From positions 1-64,000 of the forward strand of contig CAUDCW010000008.1 of assembly GCA_958448165.1 (NCBI GenBank): a DNA stretch of 64,000 nucleotides, in the 5' to 3' direction. This DNA is from an uncultured Oscillospiraceae bacterium. Lineage in GTDB: Bacteria > Bacillota > Clostridia > Oscillospirales > Acutalibacteraceae. Under the pieces are notes generated by a model. That model was not told the DNA's origin and did no database searches. It saw nothing but the letters and a program-made list of their open reading frames with translations. This document shows, one piece after another, positions 27,268 through 35,482 of this stretch; position 1 is the stretch's first letter; every line of letters starts with the position of its first letter. The translations under genes were made by a program, and so were the position numbers.

Positions 27268-27934
27268 TTGTATTTCCTCCTTCAAAGTTCTGTTGGCTTG
27301 GTTTTTTATCTTTAATTCCAAATACCGTGTATCCATCAAAAATATTAACCTGAAGGAGCTTTTTGTGCTCCTCAACCGGAAGTCCAAATTGGTTGCGCCA
27401 TTCTGCCGGAAAGCTGGGTGTCCGCGATGTACGCTCCCGTCCGTCTGTTAAAGTAAGTCGCTGAAAAACCTCCGTTGATTTCAAATCGAATAGGATGAGG
27501 TATTCATCGCCGCTTTTCATAATCTTGCCCATTATTTTATATCGGTACTCCGGGTTCCAACCCATCAGCTCCGAGAGCTTGGCAAAGAACATCCTACAGG
27601 TAATTACTCGCGGTACTCGCTTTCCGTCCACGCGTGTATGGCACCAAAGGAAGGAGTCCTTCGCTTCCTCGGTACAAGGCCTTACCGCAAGAATTTGTGT
27701 GGTGGGATTTACGAGAAATTGAACGTAGTCCACCTCCGGTAACCGCTTAAGACAAGCTGCGTTCAAATTAACCTTGCCGTTGCTAAAGGTAATACCGGGT
27801 TCGCGTAGGTGGGCAAAAAATTCTCCGCGTACCACCTGATACCCTTCGTATGAAAAATTCTCGTCAATTATTATCTCTTCCTCGTTTCGTGTAGGTCGCG
27901 GTTCAGGATTCATTATCTCGTCTATATCAGGCAT
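27260..27934 (-). CDS. recombinase C-terminal-module protein
   Basis: This 224-residue protein has no catalytic domain. Residues about 27-190 align by eye with residues about 392-570 of the serine recombinase encoded just upstream: 'RGEFF' with 'RSQFF', 'NAACLKRL' with 'STACINKL', 'LMGWNPEYRYK' with 'MFGWNSEFKYR', 'ILFDLKSTEVF' with 'ILFDLTEAEVF', and 'FPAEWRNQFG' with 'VPSEWTDTFG'. It overlaps its neighbours by 8 bp on each side. It may bind the same DNA or the recombinase and steer recombination. Confidence 0.75.
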   Translation of the reverse strand: MPDIDEIMNPEPRPTRNEEEIIIDENFSYEGYQVVRGEFFAHLREPGITFSNGKVNLNAACLKRLPEVDYVQFLVNPTTQILAVRPCTEEAKDSFLWCHTRVDGKRVPRVITCRMFFAKLSELMGWNPEYRYKIMGKIMKSGDEYLILFDLKSTEVFQRLTLTDGRERTSRTPSFPAEWRNQFGLPVEEHKKLLQVNIFDGYTVFGIKDKKPSQQNFEGGNTNE

Positions 27935-29795
27935 TTGTGTTCTCCTTCATATTCGTTATCAGTGCTCTTATGTTAGAGGCGATTGTCGCGTTGTCTGTTC
28001 TTTGCAATTCCGGCATCGTAGAGTAGTTGACCGTTTGGTCACTTCTGCTCCATCGCTTTCTATCAATGTCCTTTTCCTGCCGCTCCCCGTGAACATAGAA
28101 TTCGTTTCCAAATGTGTCTGTCCATTCTGATGGTACAGCGAGGATAGACTTTCCTTTTCCAACAACGAGGGACTTTACTTCGCTGTCGCTTTCTTTTTCG
28201 TCCTCGTCAATTATGTCCTTCGGTATGAACACCTCGGCTTCGGTCAAATCAAATAGGATGATTTCTCTGTTTCCTTGCTTTTTCTTGACACCTTGAAAGC
28301 GATATTTGAATTCGCTGTTCCAACCGAACATCTCGAACAGGGTACCTAAAAAAGCGGTGCCTCGAATGGGACGAGGACGCGGTTTTCCATCACTACGGTA
28401 CTTAATCCACTTCATTGCGTTTTTCTCAACCGCAGCGCACCCTTTAACGAAGAGGAGCTTCTTTTCAGGATGAACGTAAATTTCGATATGGTCGGTTCCT
28501 TTCAGCTTGTTAATGCAAGCCGTGCTGAAGTTGATATGTGTTTCTGAAAAATTGATGAGCAACTTGTCGTTACTCTCAAAAAACTGCGACCTTGCAATCT
28601 CAAAGCCTCTTAAGTCAAACTGCCCGGTTTCCGCTTGGACGGTGTACTCGTCCTTCTCCTCGTATCCGTTGCCGTTCTCATAAACACCTACAGACGCGGA
28701 GTAGTAGTTTTCAGGCGCGAACACTGCCCAATGCGTGTTGATGCGCACAAAGCCCTTGAAGGGTCCTTTTTCAATCACCTTTAATTCCGGTAGCGCGGCA
28801 GAGCCGTACTTTGTGTTTACCATCATGTGCTGCACAGCGATGAAGTCATCACGAGAAATAATCGGCTCGTGTTGGTCTTTCCATCGGTACTGCGTTCTAT
28901 CACCGTTATTCTTCCGCGACTTATGATTTTTGTAGCTTGGCGTGAATGTTTTGCTTGTTAGCACATCGCCGCAATAACGCTCATTCCTCAAAATGCCGAC
29001 TACCGAGGACGAGTTCCATTGGGTGTTGCCCTTTTTGGTGATTCGACCCAGCTTGGTGAGTTGTTCGGCAATTTGTCTGATGGTAAATCCATAAAGGTAC
29101 ATAAAGAAAATAAGCCTGACCGTTTCAGCTTCTTCCTTGTTTATAACGAGATTGCCTTCTTGGTCGTGGTCATATCCGAGCAAAACAGGCGTGAGAAGAA
29201 TGCCGTGGCTGAAACGCATCTCAATCGAGGCGTTCATTATGTTGCTCTTGATATGACTCTCTTCCTGCGCCATCGATGCCGTAAAACTTAACGTGATTTC
29301 ATTTTTCTTATCGAGGGTGAAGATGTGCTCGGTTTCAAAGAACACTCCTATTGGATTTCTCAACTCTGAAAGCTCGTCAACAATGGTAATGCAATCTCGG
29401 ACGTTCCTCGCAAAACGCGAGACGCTCTTTGTGATTATCATGTCAATTTTTCCTGCTTTGCAGTCAGCAATCATCTGGTTAAACGCATCGCGGTGGTCAA
29501 TAGAAGTTCCTGAAATACCCTCGTCTGCGTAAATGTGGACTAACTCCCAATGTGGGTTTTTATTAACCATGTCCTCGTAGTAGTTTTTTTGAAGCTCATA
29601 AGACGAAGTCTGCTGAAGGTTGTCCGTGGAAACGCGAACGTAGACAGCCACCCTCCGATTCACCTCATCGTAAAAATCGTAGGATTTGTTGGCAGGTATG
29701 ACATCTACGTCTTCGGTATCTCGCCCTTTATATCTTTGCCGGATTTTCTCCTTCTGTTCTGCTTTCGTTAGTGCTTGGCTTTCACTTTTGTTCAT
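27927..29795 (-). CDS. large serine recombinase with unusual C-terminus
   Basis: This 622-residue protein has a resolvase catalytic domain (about 47-190) with 'YVRVST' (nucleophile Ser56) and 'KSVSRFARN', then the Recombinase domain (about 200-290). The following region has no CxxC pair, so the zinc ribbon usual in large serine recombinases is absent. In its place is a module of about 180 residues shared with the next gene's product. AGGAGG precedes the ATG. It would integrate or excise a mobile element. Confidence 0.9.
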   Translation of the reverse strand: MNKSESQALTKAEQKEKIRQRYKGRDTEDVDVIPANKSYDFYDEVNRRVAVYVRVSTDNLQQTSSYELQKNYYEDMVNKNPHWELVHIYADEGISGTSIDHRDAFNQMIADCKAGKIDMIITKSVSRFARNVRDCITIVDELSELRNPIGVFFETEHIFTLDKKNEITLSFTASMAQEESHIKSNIMNASIEMRFSHGILLTPVLLGYDHDQEGNLVINKEEAETVRLIFFMYLYGFTIRQIAEQLTKLGRITKKGNTQWNSSSVVGILRNERYCGDVLTSKTFTPSYKNHKSRKNNGDRTQYRWKDQHEPIISRDDFIAVQHMMVNTKYGSAALPELKVIEKGPFKGFVRINTHWAVFAPENYYSASVGVYENGNGYEEKDEYTVQAETGQFDLRGFEIARSQFFESNDKLLINFSETHINFSTACINKLKGTDHIEIYVHPEKKLLFVKGCAAVEKNAMKWIKYRSDGKPRPRPIRGTAFLGTLFEMFGWNSEFKYRFQGVKKKQGNREIILFDLTEAEVFIPKDIIDEDEKESDSEVKSLVVGKGKSILAVPSEWTDTFGNEFYVHGERQEKDIDRKRWSRSDQTVNYSTMPELQRTDNATIASNIRALITNMKENTNA

Positions 29796-29869
29796 AGCGA
29801 CCTCCTGTCAACACATCTATATCCCTTAAATAATAATGGACAGCCAGCTAAAAGAAAACTAACCACAAG

Positions 29870-29891
29870 TCAAACACTTGACCGGTGGTTA
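29870..29891. repeat. nested inverted repeats upstream of the recombinase gene
   Basis: GTCAA/TTGAC and flanking AACCAC/GTGGTT form an imperfect palindrome in the divergent gap between the recombinase and XRE genes. It could be an operator or an attachment-site arm. Confidence 0.45.
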
Positions 29892-29920
29892 TTATTTCTT
29901 GATTAAATTTGAAAAAAAGC

Positions 29921-29933
29921 TGGACACAGTCCA
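29921..29933. promoter_or_regulatory. palindrome TGGAC-ACA-GTCCA, possible XRE operator
   Basis: A perfect 5-3-5 palindrome. Its left half provides a TGGACA -35-like element, 16 bp from TTAATA at 29943, for the XRE gene. An operator overlapping the -35 box suggests autoregulation. Confidence 0.5.
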
Positions 29934-29974
29934 ATTTCAGAGTTAATATGCAGACCACGAAGGAGTGATAAAAA

Positions 29975-30349
29975 ATGGAGTACCACCTCGACTACGCACG
30001 AATTGGAAAGCGAATCAGCGAGTTCCGCAGGGCAAAAAAGCTGTCTCAATTTCAGCTCGCAGAATTGGCGGAAGTCACCGACTCCTACATAAGCCACATT
30101 GAAACCGGCAGAAAAAAACCGAGCCTCGAATCGCTCGTCCGGATTGCTTCCGCTTTAGGCATCACGTTGGACAGAATTCTGCTCGGAAATCAGGTCGCGG
30201 ATTTGAAGGACTACCTCCCAGAAATCCGAAACTTGATGAAGGACTGCTCTCCTTACGAGAAGGCGGTCATCTTGGATATGGTGAAATCACTTAAAAGCTC
30301 GATGCGGAAAAACGGCACCTTGATTTCGCGTTCAGGACAAGAAATTTAA
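29975..30349 (+). CDS. XRE-family transcriptional regulator
   Basis: This 124-residue protein has an N-terminal Cro/CI-type helix-turn-helix (about residues 8-65): 'IGKRISEFRRAKKLSQFQLA' and 'YISHIETGRKKPSLESLVRI'. A helical C-terminal part follows. AGGAG precedes the ATG. It is divergent from the recombinase operon, so it probably represses that operon and itself. Confidence 0.85.
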   Translation: MEYHLDYARIGKRISEFRRAKKLSQFQLAELAEVTDSYISHIETGRKKPSLESLVRIASALGITLDRILLGNQVADLKDYLPEIRNLMKDCSPYEKAVILDMVKSLKSSMRKNGTLISRSGQEI

Positions 30350-30381
30350 AAATATTGACTGGCGGTTGTTGTGAAATATAA

Positions 30382-30438
30382 AGAGACGATTTTCAGCTTT
30401 TCGGTGCTTCCGAATTGCCAAAAATCGCCTCTCCGCGA
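30382..30438 (+). other. imperfect stem-loop downstream of the XRE gene
   Basis: GACGATTTTCAGC pairs imperfectly with GCCAAAAATCGCCTC. It is A-rich rather than T-rich after the stem, so it may not terminate on its own. Confidence 0.45.
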
Positions 30439-30485
30439 AAAAAAGGGCATACCTTTTGTATCATTTAAGTTATGATTTTCCAAGC

Positions 30486-30521
30486 AAAAACGGCTTAAAC
30501 ACTGCGTTTAAGCCGTTTTTT
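30486..30521 (+). terminator. strong terminator
   Basis: AAAACGGCTTAAAC and GTTTAAGCCGTTTT form a 14-bp stem with a 5-nt loop and further T residues. The rest of the gap up to 30780 holds AT-rich sequence with no gene that I can see. Confidence 0.85.
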
Positions 30522-30787
30522 GATATGTTTTTATGTACGGAGCACGGTCTGATTTTCCCGTTTTGACACTCATTTCAGGCATCAAAATGTCCAACGGTTG
30601 CTAATAATTCCAACGTTTCCGTCTGCTACATCATTAAAATAGCTTCAAAATTATTGTTGCACAGTATGCAAATATCCTTTAACAAACGCAAATCTTATGA
30701 TATAATTATTACTGTAAAAAAAGCTATCAACTCAATAAAGATATGTATTTCAAATAATTCATTTTTGATGAAATAAAAGGAGTTTCT

Positions 30788-31054
30788 ATGAATAATGATT
30801 TTGAAAAAACAGCTAACATACTAACGAATATATTAAAAAATTCGCCTGAATACAGAACACTTGAAAAGATGTATAATATTGCTGGTATTTATAGTTCTTG
30901 TGAATCAGAGCTAGATAACTTCTCTGTATCATTTGTATTTGAGTCGAATGACATTTATTGGTTGGTATTAACATTACAAAATCATTTAGCAACAACAGAA
31001 AAGGTATGGCATTGTATAGCAGAACGCATAATTAATAAATCAACAGATATATAA
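30788..31054 (+). CDS. small protein of unknown function
   Basis: An 88-residue soluble protein with AAAGGAG before the ATG. It has no recognisable motif; it is Asn/Ile-rich, with one Cys in 'GIYSSCESELDNFSVSF'. The AT-rich codon use differs from the core genes nearby and suggests acquisition. It is followed by a terminator shared with the convergent gene. Confidence 0.6.
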   Translation: MNNDFEKTANILTNILKNSPEYRTLEKMYNIAGIYSSCESELDNFSVSFVFESNDIYWLVLTLQNHLATTEKVWHCIAERIINKSTDI

Positions 31055-31107
31055 TTCTGTTTATTGTAATAATGCTTGTAAATCCTCACTGCCTGTTCGG
31101 GTAAAAA

Positions 31108-31152
31108 ACAGCCGCCTAAGACAAAACCAGCTTAGGCGGCATTTATATTTTA
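31108..31152. terminator. bidirectional terminator
   Basis: GCCGCCTAAG and CTTAGGCGGC form a 10-bp stem, with AT-rich flanks on both sides, between two convergent genes. Confidence 0.8.
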
Positions 31153-31701
31153 TCAATAGAAAAGCTCTTTCGGAAGCAAAAATGCATACGGTGCTGTGAA
31201 AAAAGCAAACGACAATGCTGACCAAAGCCTTTGCTTTTTTGAAAAACCGACATTTCTGAATGAAATAAAATAATCAAAAACAAATATCATCCCAGCCGAA
31301 ATAAGTATGCCGCTTAAAATAAACAACACACCCCAAACGCTGTCAAAATGCGAATGGTTCATTGCAGAGTTGATACCGGACAAAATTTGACTGCCCAAGT
31401 CATTTTGAATCATAATATCACCGTTATTCCGGCCAAACAAAATCGCCGACGAACACAGAGATACTATAATAAGGTATAACACCCCGACAAAATCAGCCGC
31501 AAACCCAAGCAGCCACACCTTTATTATTGCTTTCTTATACAGCTTGCCGCTGAATCTTTTGTAAATAACAAGAGAGATGATCATCAGAACTACCGAATCA
31601 ATGACAAAATTGCCAACCAAGGATATAAGCCAGAAAATTGGGACAATCGCAAAGAGCATAAACGGCGGCAAAATCATATTGTATAATTTAACATCCTTCA
31701 A
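31153..31701 (-). CDS. membrane protein of unknown function
   Basis: The start is probably TTG 31701, because GGAGG (31710-31714) is 8 nt upstream and the longer GTG frame begins inside that site. The protein is about 182 residues with four to five hydrophobic segments and Lys/Arg-rich loops. No motif is recognised. It is transcribed alone. Confidence 0.7.
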   Translation of the reverse strand: MKDVKLYNMILPPFMLFAIVPIFWLISLVGNFVIDSVVLMIISLVIYKRFSGKLYKKAIIKVWLLGFAADFVGVLYLIIVSLCSSAILFGRNNGDIMIQNDLGSQILSGINSAMNHSHFDSVWGVLFILSGILISAGMIFVFDYFISFRNVGFSKKQRLWSALSFAFFTAPYAFLLPKELFY

Positions 31702-31900
31702 AAAACACACCTCCTTTGCATTATAAATATTTATAGGCAGTTCTATACTGCTATATCAATAATTTACCATATCATAAACCAATTGTAAATATAGTAACAC
31801 ATTTATCAGCGTTAAATTTTACTCTTACTTTGCTTTGTCAAATTTCTTGTAAATTAACCTGTAAAATATTTCATTAATCCGATTTTTTCTCCTCAAACAC

Positions 31901-31929
31901 TTGACCAAACGCTGATTTAATAGTATAAT
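31901..31929 (+). promoter_or_regulatory. tRNA-Thr promoter
   Basis: TTGACC, a 17-bp spacer, then a perfect TATAAT, about 60 bp upstream of the tRNA. Confidence 0.8.
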
Positions 31930-31990
31930 AATGGGCAGACGTGTTAAATTTAATTTGATTTGTCAATAATTTACACCTCAATTTAACTAT

Positions 31991-32066
31991 GCTGGTATAG
32001 CTCAGTAGGCAGAGCGCATCCTTGGTAAGGATGAGGTCAGCAGTTCGAATCTGCTTATCAGCTCCA
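31991..32066 (+). tRNA. tRNA-Thr (GGT anticodon)
   Basis: A 76-nt cloverleaf: acceptor arms GCTGGTA/TATCAGC, anticodon stem CATCC/GGATG with loop TTGGTAA (anticodon GGT), T arm CAGCA/TGCTT-type with TTCGAAT, and an encoded CCA. Confidence 0.96.
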
Positions 32067-32070
32067 TAAA

Positions 32071-32121
32071 AAACCGCATTAGAAAGCCGTTTTTCAGCTC
32101 TTTAATGCGGTTTGATTTTTT
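32071..32121 (+). terminator. tRNA-Thr terminator
   Basis: AAACCGCATTA pairs with TAATGCGGTTT, followed by GATTTTTTT. Confidence 0.85.
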
Positions 32122-32170
32122 TGTAAAAATTCAATTTGGCTACTATTTGGCTACTACTGAGATAAAATAA

Positions 32171-32340
32171 GGCTGTCCGATAGCGAAAAAACGCTTTCGG
32201 CAGCCTTTTAATAAAGGCTCTCCCGTCAAAAGCCTTATAAACCACGAAAGGGGCAAAGCACAATGAAAAGAGCCTTACATAATTGCCCTGAAAAGCTTAT
32301 GTAAGACCCGAGAAACCGCAAGGAGCGGATACCCATATTA
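32171..32340 (+). other. hairpin-rich transcribed-looking region
   Basis: Successive inverted repeats: GGCTG...CAGCC with an inner stem (32172-32203), AAGGCT...AGCCTT (about 32215-32235), CTTACATAA...TTATGTAAG (about 32274-32305) and CCGC-AAGGA-GCGG (about 32316-32330). A 13-codon frame (32263-32304, MKRALHNCPEKLM) with AAAGGGG upstream overlaps the third stem. It may be a structured RNA or an attenuator; no known RNA family is recognised. Confidence 0.45.
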
Positions 32341-32387
32341 TACTGTATTCACTCCGAAACTTCAAGAGAAAACGAGGGAGCAACACT

Positions 32388-32453
32388 ATGGATTATGTCA
32401 AGATGATATTGACAATCCTGAACAGTATTAAAAACAAATTGTCTGTAAAATAA
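32388..32453 (+). CDS. 21-residue amphipathic peptide
   Basis: GAGGGAG lies 8 nt before ATG 32388. The 21-residue product has a repeating Ile/Leu pattern and Lys-rich faces, as in small membrane-active peptides or type I toxins. It follows the hairpin-rich region. This is inference from pattern only, and chance remains possible at this length. Confidence 0.4.
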   Translation: MDYVKMILTILNSIKNKLSVK

Positions 32454-32463
32454 CTTACGGTTT

Positions 32464-33093
32464 TTATCTGTTCAACTCTATAAACGCCGACTTGAACTGT
32501 TTTGCGGCTTCAAGCGGATCATCAGCCTTCATTATTGCGCTTACGGCACAGATACCGTCAACAGGGATACCCTTGATTATTTCCAGATTATCCTTGTTAA
32601 GTCCGCCGATGGCATTTACCTTAATATCCACCGCCGCACAAATAGCACGCAGGGTTTCGGGCTTTGTAAGCACTGTGATAACCTTTGTTGTTGTGGGGTA
32701 CATTGCGCCGACGCCGAGATAATCTGCGCCCTGCCGCTGTGCTTCGAGTGCCTGCTCAACTGTTTTTGCCGTAGCACCGACTATTTTTTTCTTGCCCATA
32801 ATTTTTCTTGCCGCATAAACAGGCAAATCGCTCTGCCCAACGTGTACTCCTGCGGCGTCTGCGGCAAGGGCTATGTCTGCTCTGTCGTCGATAATCAGCG
32901 GAATACCGTATTTATCGGTGACAGCCTTTGTCTTTATCGCAAGGTCAAGATATTCCTTGCCTGTGCGGTTTTTCTCCCTGAGCTGTACGATTGTTGCGCC
33001 GCCTGCACAGGCTTTGTCAACAACCGATAAAAACGCCTCTTCCTCCCAATTTGTGCTGTCGGTAACAAAATACAGCGTTGTATCAAGCTTCAT
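32464..33093 (-). CDS. thiE: thiamine-phosphate synthase ThiE
   Basis: This 209-residue TIM-barrel enzyme joins hydroxymethylpyrimidine diphosphate and thiazole phosphate to thiamine phosphate. It contains 'GATIVQLREKN' near residue 35 and 'DYLGVGAMYPTTTK' with the phosphate-binding loop. It is the last gene of the thi cluster; a dispersed repeat separates it from thiM, so it may depend on read-through. Confidence 0.94.
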   Translation of the reverse strand: MKLDTTLYFVTDSTNWEEEAFLSVVDKACAGGATIVQLREKNRTGKEYLDLAIKTKAVTDKYGIPLIIDDRADIALAADAAGVHVGQSDLPVYAARKIMGKKKIVGATAKTVEQALEAQRQGADYLGVGAMYPTTTKVITVLTKPETLRAICAAVDIKVNAIGGLNKDNLEIIKGIPVDGICAVSAIMKADDPLEAAKQFKSAFIELNR

Positions 33094-33134
33094 CGTATCA
33101 CCCTCATAAATAATTTAATATGGTTATCCCCTTA

Positions 33135-33272
33135 AGTGTTATACTCTATTCTGATTTTGTAAAGCGTTGCAGTTAATATGCCTATCCTGGAACGGTCAAG
33201 ACCGTTCCCTACGAACTCTCTGCTTTGTAACGATCATTTCGTAATTAAAAGAGCCGCAAAGCGGCGACAACC
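33135..33272 (-). repeat. dispersed intergenic repeat, copy B (inverted)
   Basis: The reverse complement matches the copy at 5093-5237, including the end CAAAATCAGAATAGA, the central palindrome GGAACGGTC/GACCGTTCC and the terminal GCCGCTTTGCGGC hairpin. The hairpin loop differs while the stem is kept. Confidence 0.8.
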
Positions 33273-33276
33273 ACAA

Positions 33277-34089
33277 TTATCCATTAGCTTTCAGCTCTAT
33301 TTTCAGCCTGTCGGCAACCATTTCATTGTCGGCGGCATAAATGCAGTCCAAAAGTATAGTTTTAAACGAGCCTGTGCCGAATGGAGTTGACGAAAGCTCG
33401 CCGCATACACCGAAAAAGCCGCAGCCAAGCACAGCCGAGTCAAACGCATCTGCACACGCCAGAAACGACGCCGTTATAACGCCCAGCATACAGCCTGTAC
33501 CTGTTACAAGGCTCATCATTTTGCAGCCGTTTGATATCAGCGCAGTTTTTTCTCCGTCTGTCACAATATCGGTCTTTCCGCTCGACAAAACAACCGCACC
33601 GCTTTCATCGGCAAGAGCCTTTGCCGCCTCAATCACACTGCTCAGGTCAGTTTCGGTTGAGTCAATCCCCTTTGCCGCAAAGCTTTCGCCTGCAAGTGCT
33701 TTTATCTCTGCGGCGTTGCCCTTTATAATTTTGGGCTTGAATTTATTGATAAAGTCAAGGCAAAATCGCTTTCTCAAGCTGCTGCACGTTACGCCGACAG
33801 CGTCTATTATAATAGGAACATTATTTTTATTTGCCGACTGTGCCGCCGCAGTTATACCCTCAAGCCGTACATCGGTTATATTGCCGAGGTTTACGCACAG
33901 CGCATCTGCTGATGCGGCTATATCGGCAGTTTCAAGCGGATGCTCCGCCATAATAGGCTTTGCACCGAGAGCTAAAACGGCGTTGGCGCAGTCGTTGATT
34001 GAAATCGGGTTAGTAATGCAGTGAACAAGAGGAGCGGCTGTTCTGACGCTGTCTTTAATTTTCAAAAGCTTTAAAATATAGTTCTCCAC
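33277..34089 (-). CDS. thiM: hydroxyethylthiazole kinase ThiM
   Basis: This 270-residue ribokinase-fold enzyme phosphorylates salvaged hydroxyethylthiazole. Visible motifs are 'CITNPISINDCAN' near the start and 'SLVTGTGCMLGVITASFLA' with the catalytic Cys and anion hole. The start is GTG, with AGGTGG close upstream. It lies 25 bp after thiW, so uptake and salvage are coupled. Confidence 0.94.
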   Translation of the reverse strand: MENYILKLLKIKDSVRTAAPLVHCITNPISINDCANAVLALGAKPIMAEHPLETADIAASADALCVNLGNITDVRLEGITAAAQSANKNNVPIIIDAVGVTCSSLRKRFCLDFINKFKPKIIKGNAAEIKALAGESFAAKGIDSTETDLSSVIEAAKALADESGAVVLSSGKTDIVTDGEKTALISNGCKMMSLVTGTGCMLGVITASFLACADAFDSAVLGCGFFGVCGELSSTPFGTGSFKTILLDCIYAADNEMVADRLKIELKANG

Positions 34090-34114
34090 ATTACCACCTG
34101 CTTACATTGAAAAT

Positions 34115-34861
34115 TCAGTTTACCGACGGCTTTATTTTTTTGCGGTTTGCAACAAGATATACTGCTGCGCCTAATATAAACAAGCCGAGAGCAATATACG
34201 GAATATACGGCACAAATCCGTCTTTGATATTTAAAAGAGTGTTAAAAAGCACTGTCAGTGCAATCCAGACTATAACGCCGATAAACGCAATTCCAAAGCT
34301 GTCGCTTATCACGTTTTCTTTGTTTTCATAAGCCCTGCAGCCGAGCATTCTCTGATATTTTGTAAGCAATCCTGTTTTTGCAAGCTTTTTGAGAAACAGG
34401 AAAGCAATACTGCCGCCGATTAATGTTCCGCTGATGAATGACGGAACATAGAAGAACCATGTTAAATCTGTTTTTCCCCACCAAAGAGTCATAACAGGAT
34501 AGGACGCAATCGCACCGATAATGCCCGTTCCGATAATCTCGCCGATAACGGCAAAAATGAGTCTGCCCTTTGAAGCACGGTAAAAAAGACCCGACAAAAG
34601 CGCTCCGAAAACAGCGCCGGTCAGCGCAAGTGGCGGAATACCCATAATGCTCATTCTGATAATACCGATAAGAGTTGCACACAGCAGGCTGTACCACGGA
34701 CCCAGAAAGACCGATACAACAATATTGATGAAATGCGCCATTGGGCACATTCCCTCAACCCTGAGTATCGGCGAAATAATTACGCCGAGTGCAACCATCA
34801 TTGCAAGCACAACCATTTTCAGCAGCACTGTGCTGCCTTTGCCTTTTACATTTCCTGACAT
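34115..34861 (-). CDS. thiW: thiazole transporter component ThiW
   Basis: This 248-residue membrane protein's first 170 residues match ThiW, the substrate-binding component for hydroxyethylthiazole in energy-coupling-factor transport ('GVIISPILRVEGMCPMAHFI'). An extra C-terminal pair of hydrophobic segments extends past the usual ThiW length. It is the first gene after the TPP riboswitch and precedes thiM, which fits thiazole salvage. Confidence 0.88.
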   Translation of the reverse strand: MSGNVKGKGSTVLLKMVVLAMMVALGVIISPILRVEGMCPMAHFINIVVSVFLGPWYSLLCATLIGIIRMSIMGIPPLALTGAVFGALLSGLFYRASKGRLIFAVIGEIIGTGIIGAIASYPVMTLWWGKTDLTWFFYVPSFISGTLIGGSIAFLFLKKLAKTGLLTKYQRMLGCRAYENKENVISDSFGIAFIGVIVWIALTVLFNTLLNIKDGFVPYIPYIALGLFILGAAVYLVANRKKIKPSVN

Positions 34862-35105
34862 TTTTATCTACCTCTTTCCAAATAGTTTTTGCGAACCTCG
34901 TTTGAAAAGGGCATAAAAAATGCCAAATAGCCCAAAACGAAAATTCGCCTCGTCGGTCGGTGCTCAAAAGCACCCTCTCACCCCGAAACACGGGTTCCCA
35001 TCGCTATTCGGCAAAGTCACCGAAAATATCCACCCGGCAAGGCACAAGACGCTCCTCTCTGCCCCGTTAATCCGGATGACGGCTGCTAATCAGACAGATC
35101 AGCAT

Positions 35106-35147
35106 AAACAAAAATCGGAACGCCACTCAAAAAGAATGCATTCCGAT
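35106..35147 (-). terminator. riboswitch-controlled terminator
   Basis: On the minus strand ATCGGAA...TTCCGAT forms a stem followed by TTTTTGTTT. It lies just downstream of the TPP aptamer and upstream of thiW. Confidence 0.8.
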
Positions 35148-35167
35148 AATAAATCAAATCTGCAAAC

Positions 35168-35267
35168 TCCCTGCGGCGGCATTATCCGAATCAGGTTCGC
35201 TGACAGCTAAAACTAATCAGCTAAGGGTCGAAGCCGAACTTCCTCTCAGCGGTTTCCCGCTCCCCTG
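35168..35267 (-). promoter_or_regulatory. TPP riboswitch (THI element)
   Basis: Read on the minus strand it contains the conserved GGGGAGC, GCTGAGA, GACCCTT, GAACCTGAT and GGATAATGCCGCCGCAGGGA segments of the thiamine pyrophosphate aptamer. With the terminator downstream, TPP should switch off thiW-thiM-thiE. Confidence 0.95.
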
Positions 35268-35482
35268 TTTGTTTAATTACATTATATATCATTTTTCGGT
35301 TTTGTCAATGAAAATTCGAATTAAAAAAAGTTTGCACACATAGGCACGTTATTATAATATCGTATTAATTTTTATTATCTATAAAACTTTTTGCGCTCAC
35401 GCCGCGCAGGCACTTACTTTTTTATCAGAAAAAAGTAAGCAAAAACTGGTTTAAGGGAAAGGATTTCGATTTCCTTTCCCTA

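Noticed and set aside
19232..32066. tRNA-Trp or tRNA-Thr as attachment site with a duplicated 3' end
   Set aside because: I found no second copy of either tRNA 3' end at the other side of the accessory segment, and serine recombinases usually do not need one.
33341..34024. 227-residue frame opposite thiM
   Set aside because: Antisense shadow; ThiM is complete and its motifs are all present.
34755..34991. Minus-strand frame overlapping the thiW start
   Set aside because: It overlaps the leader and thiW in another frame and has no recognisable product.
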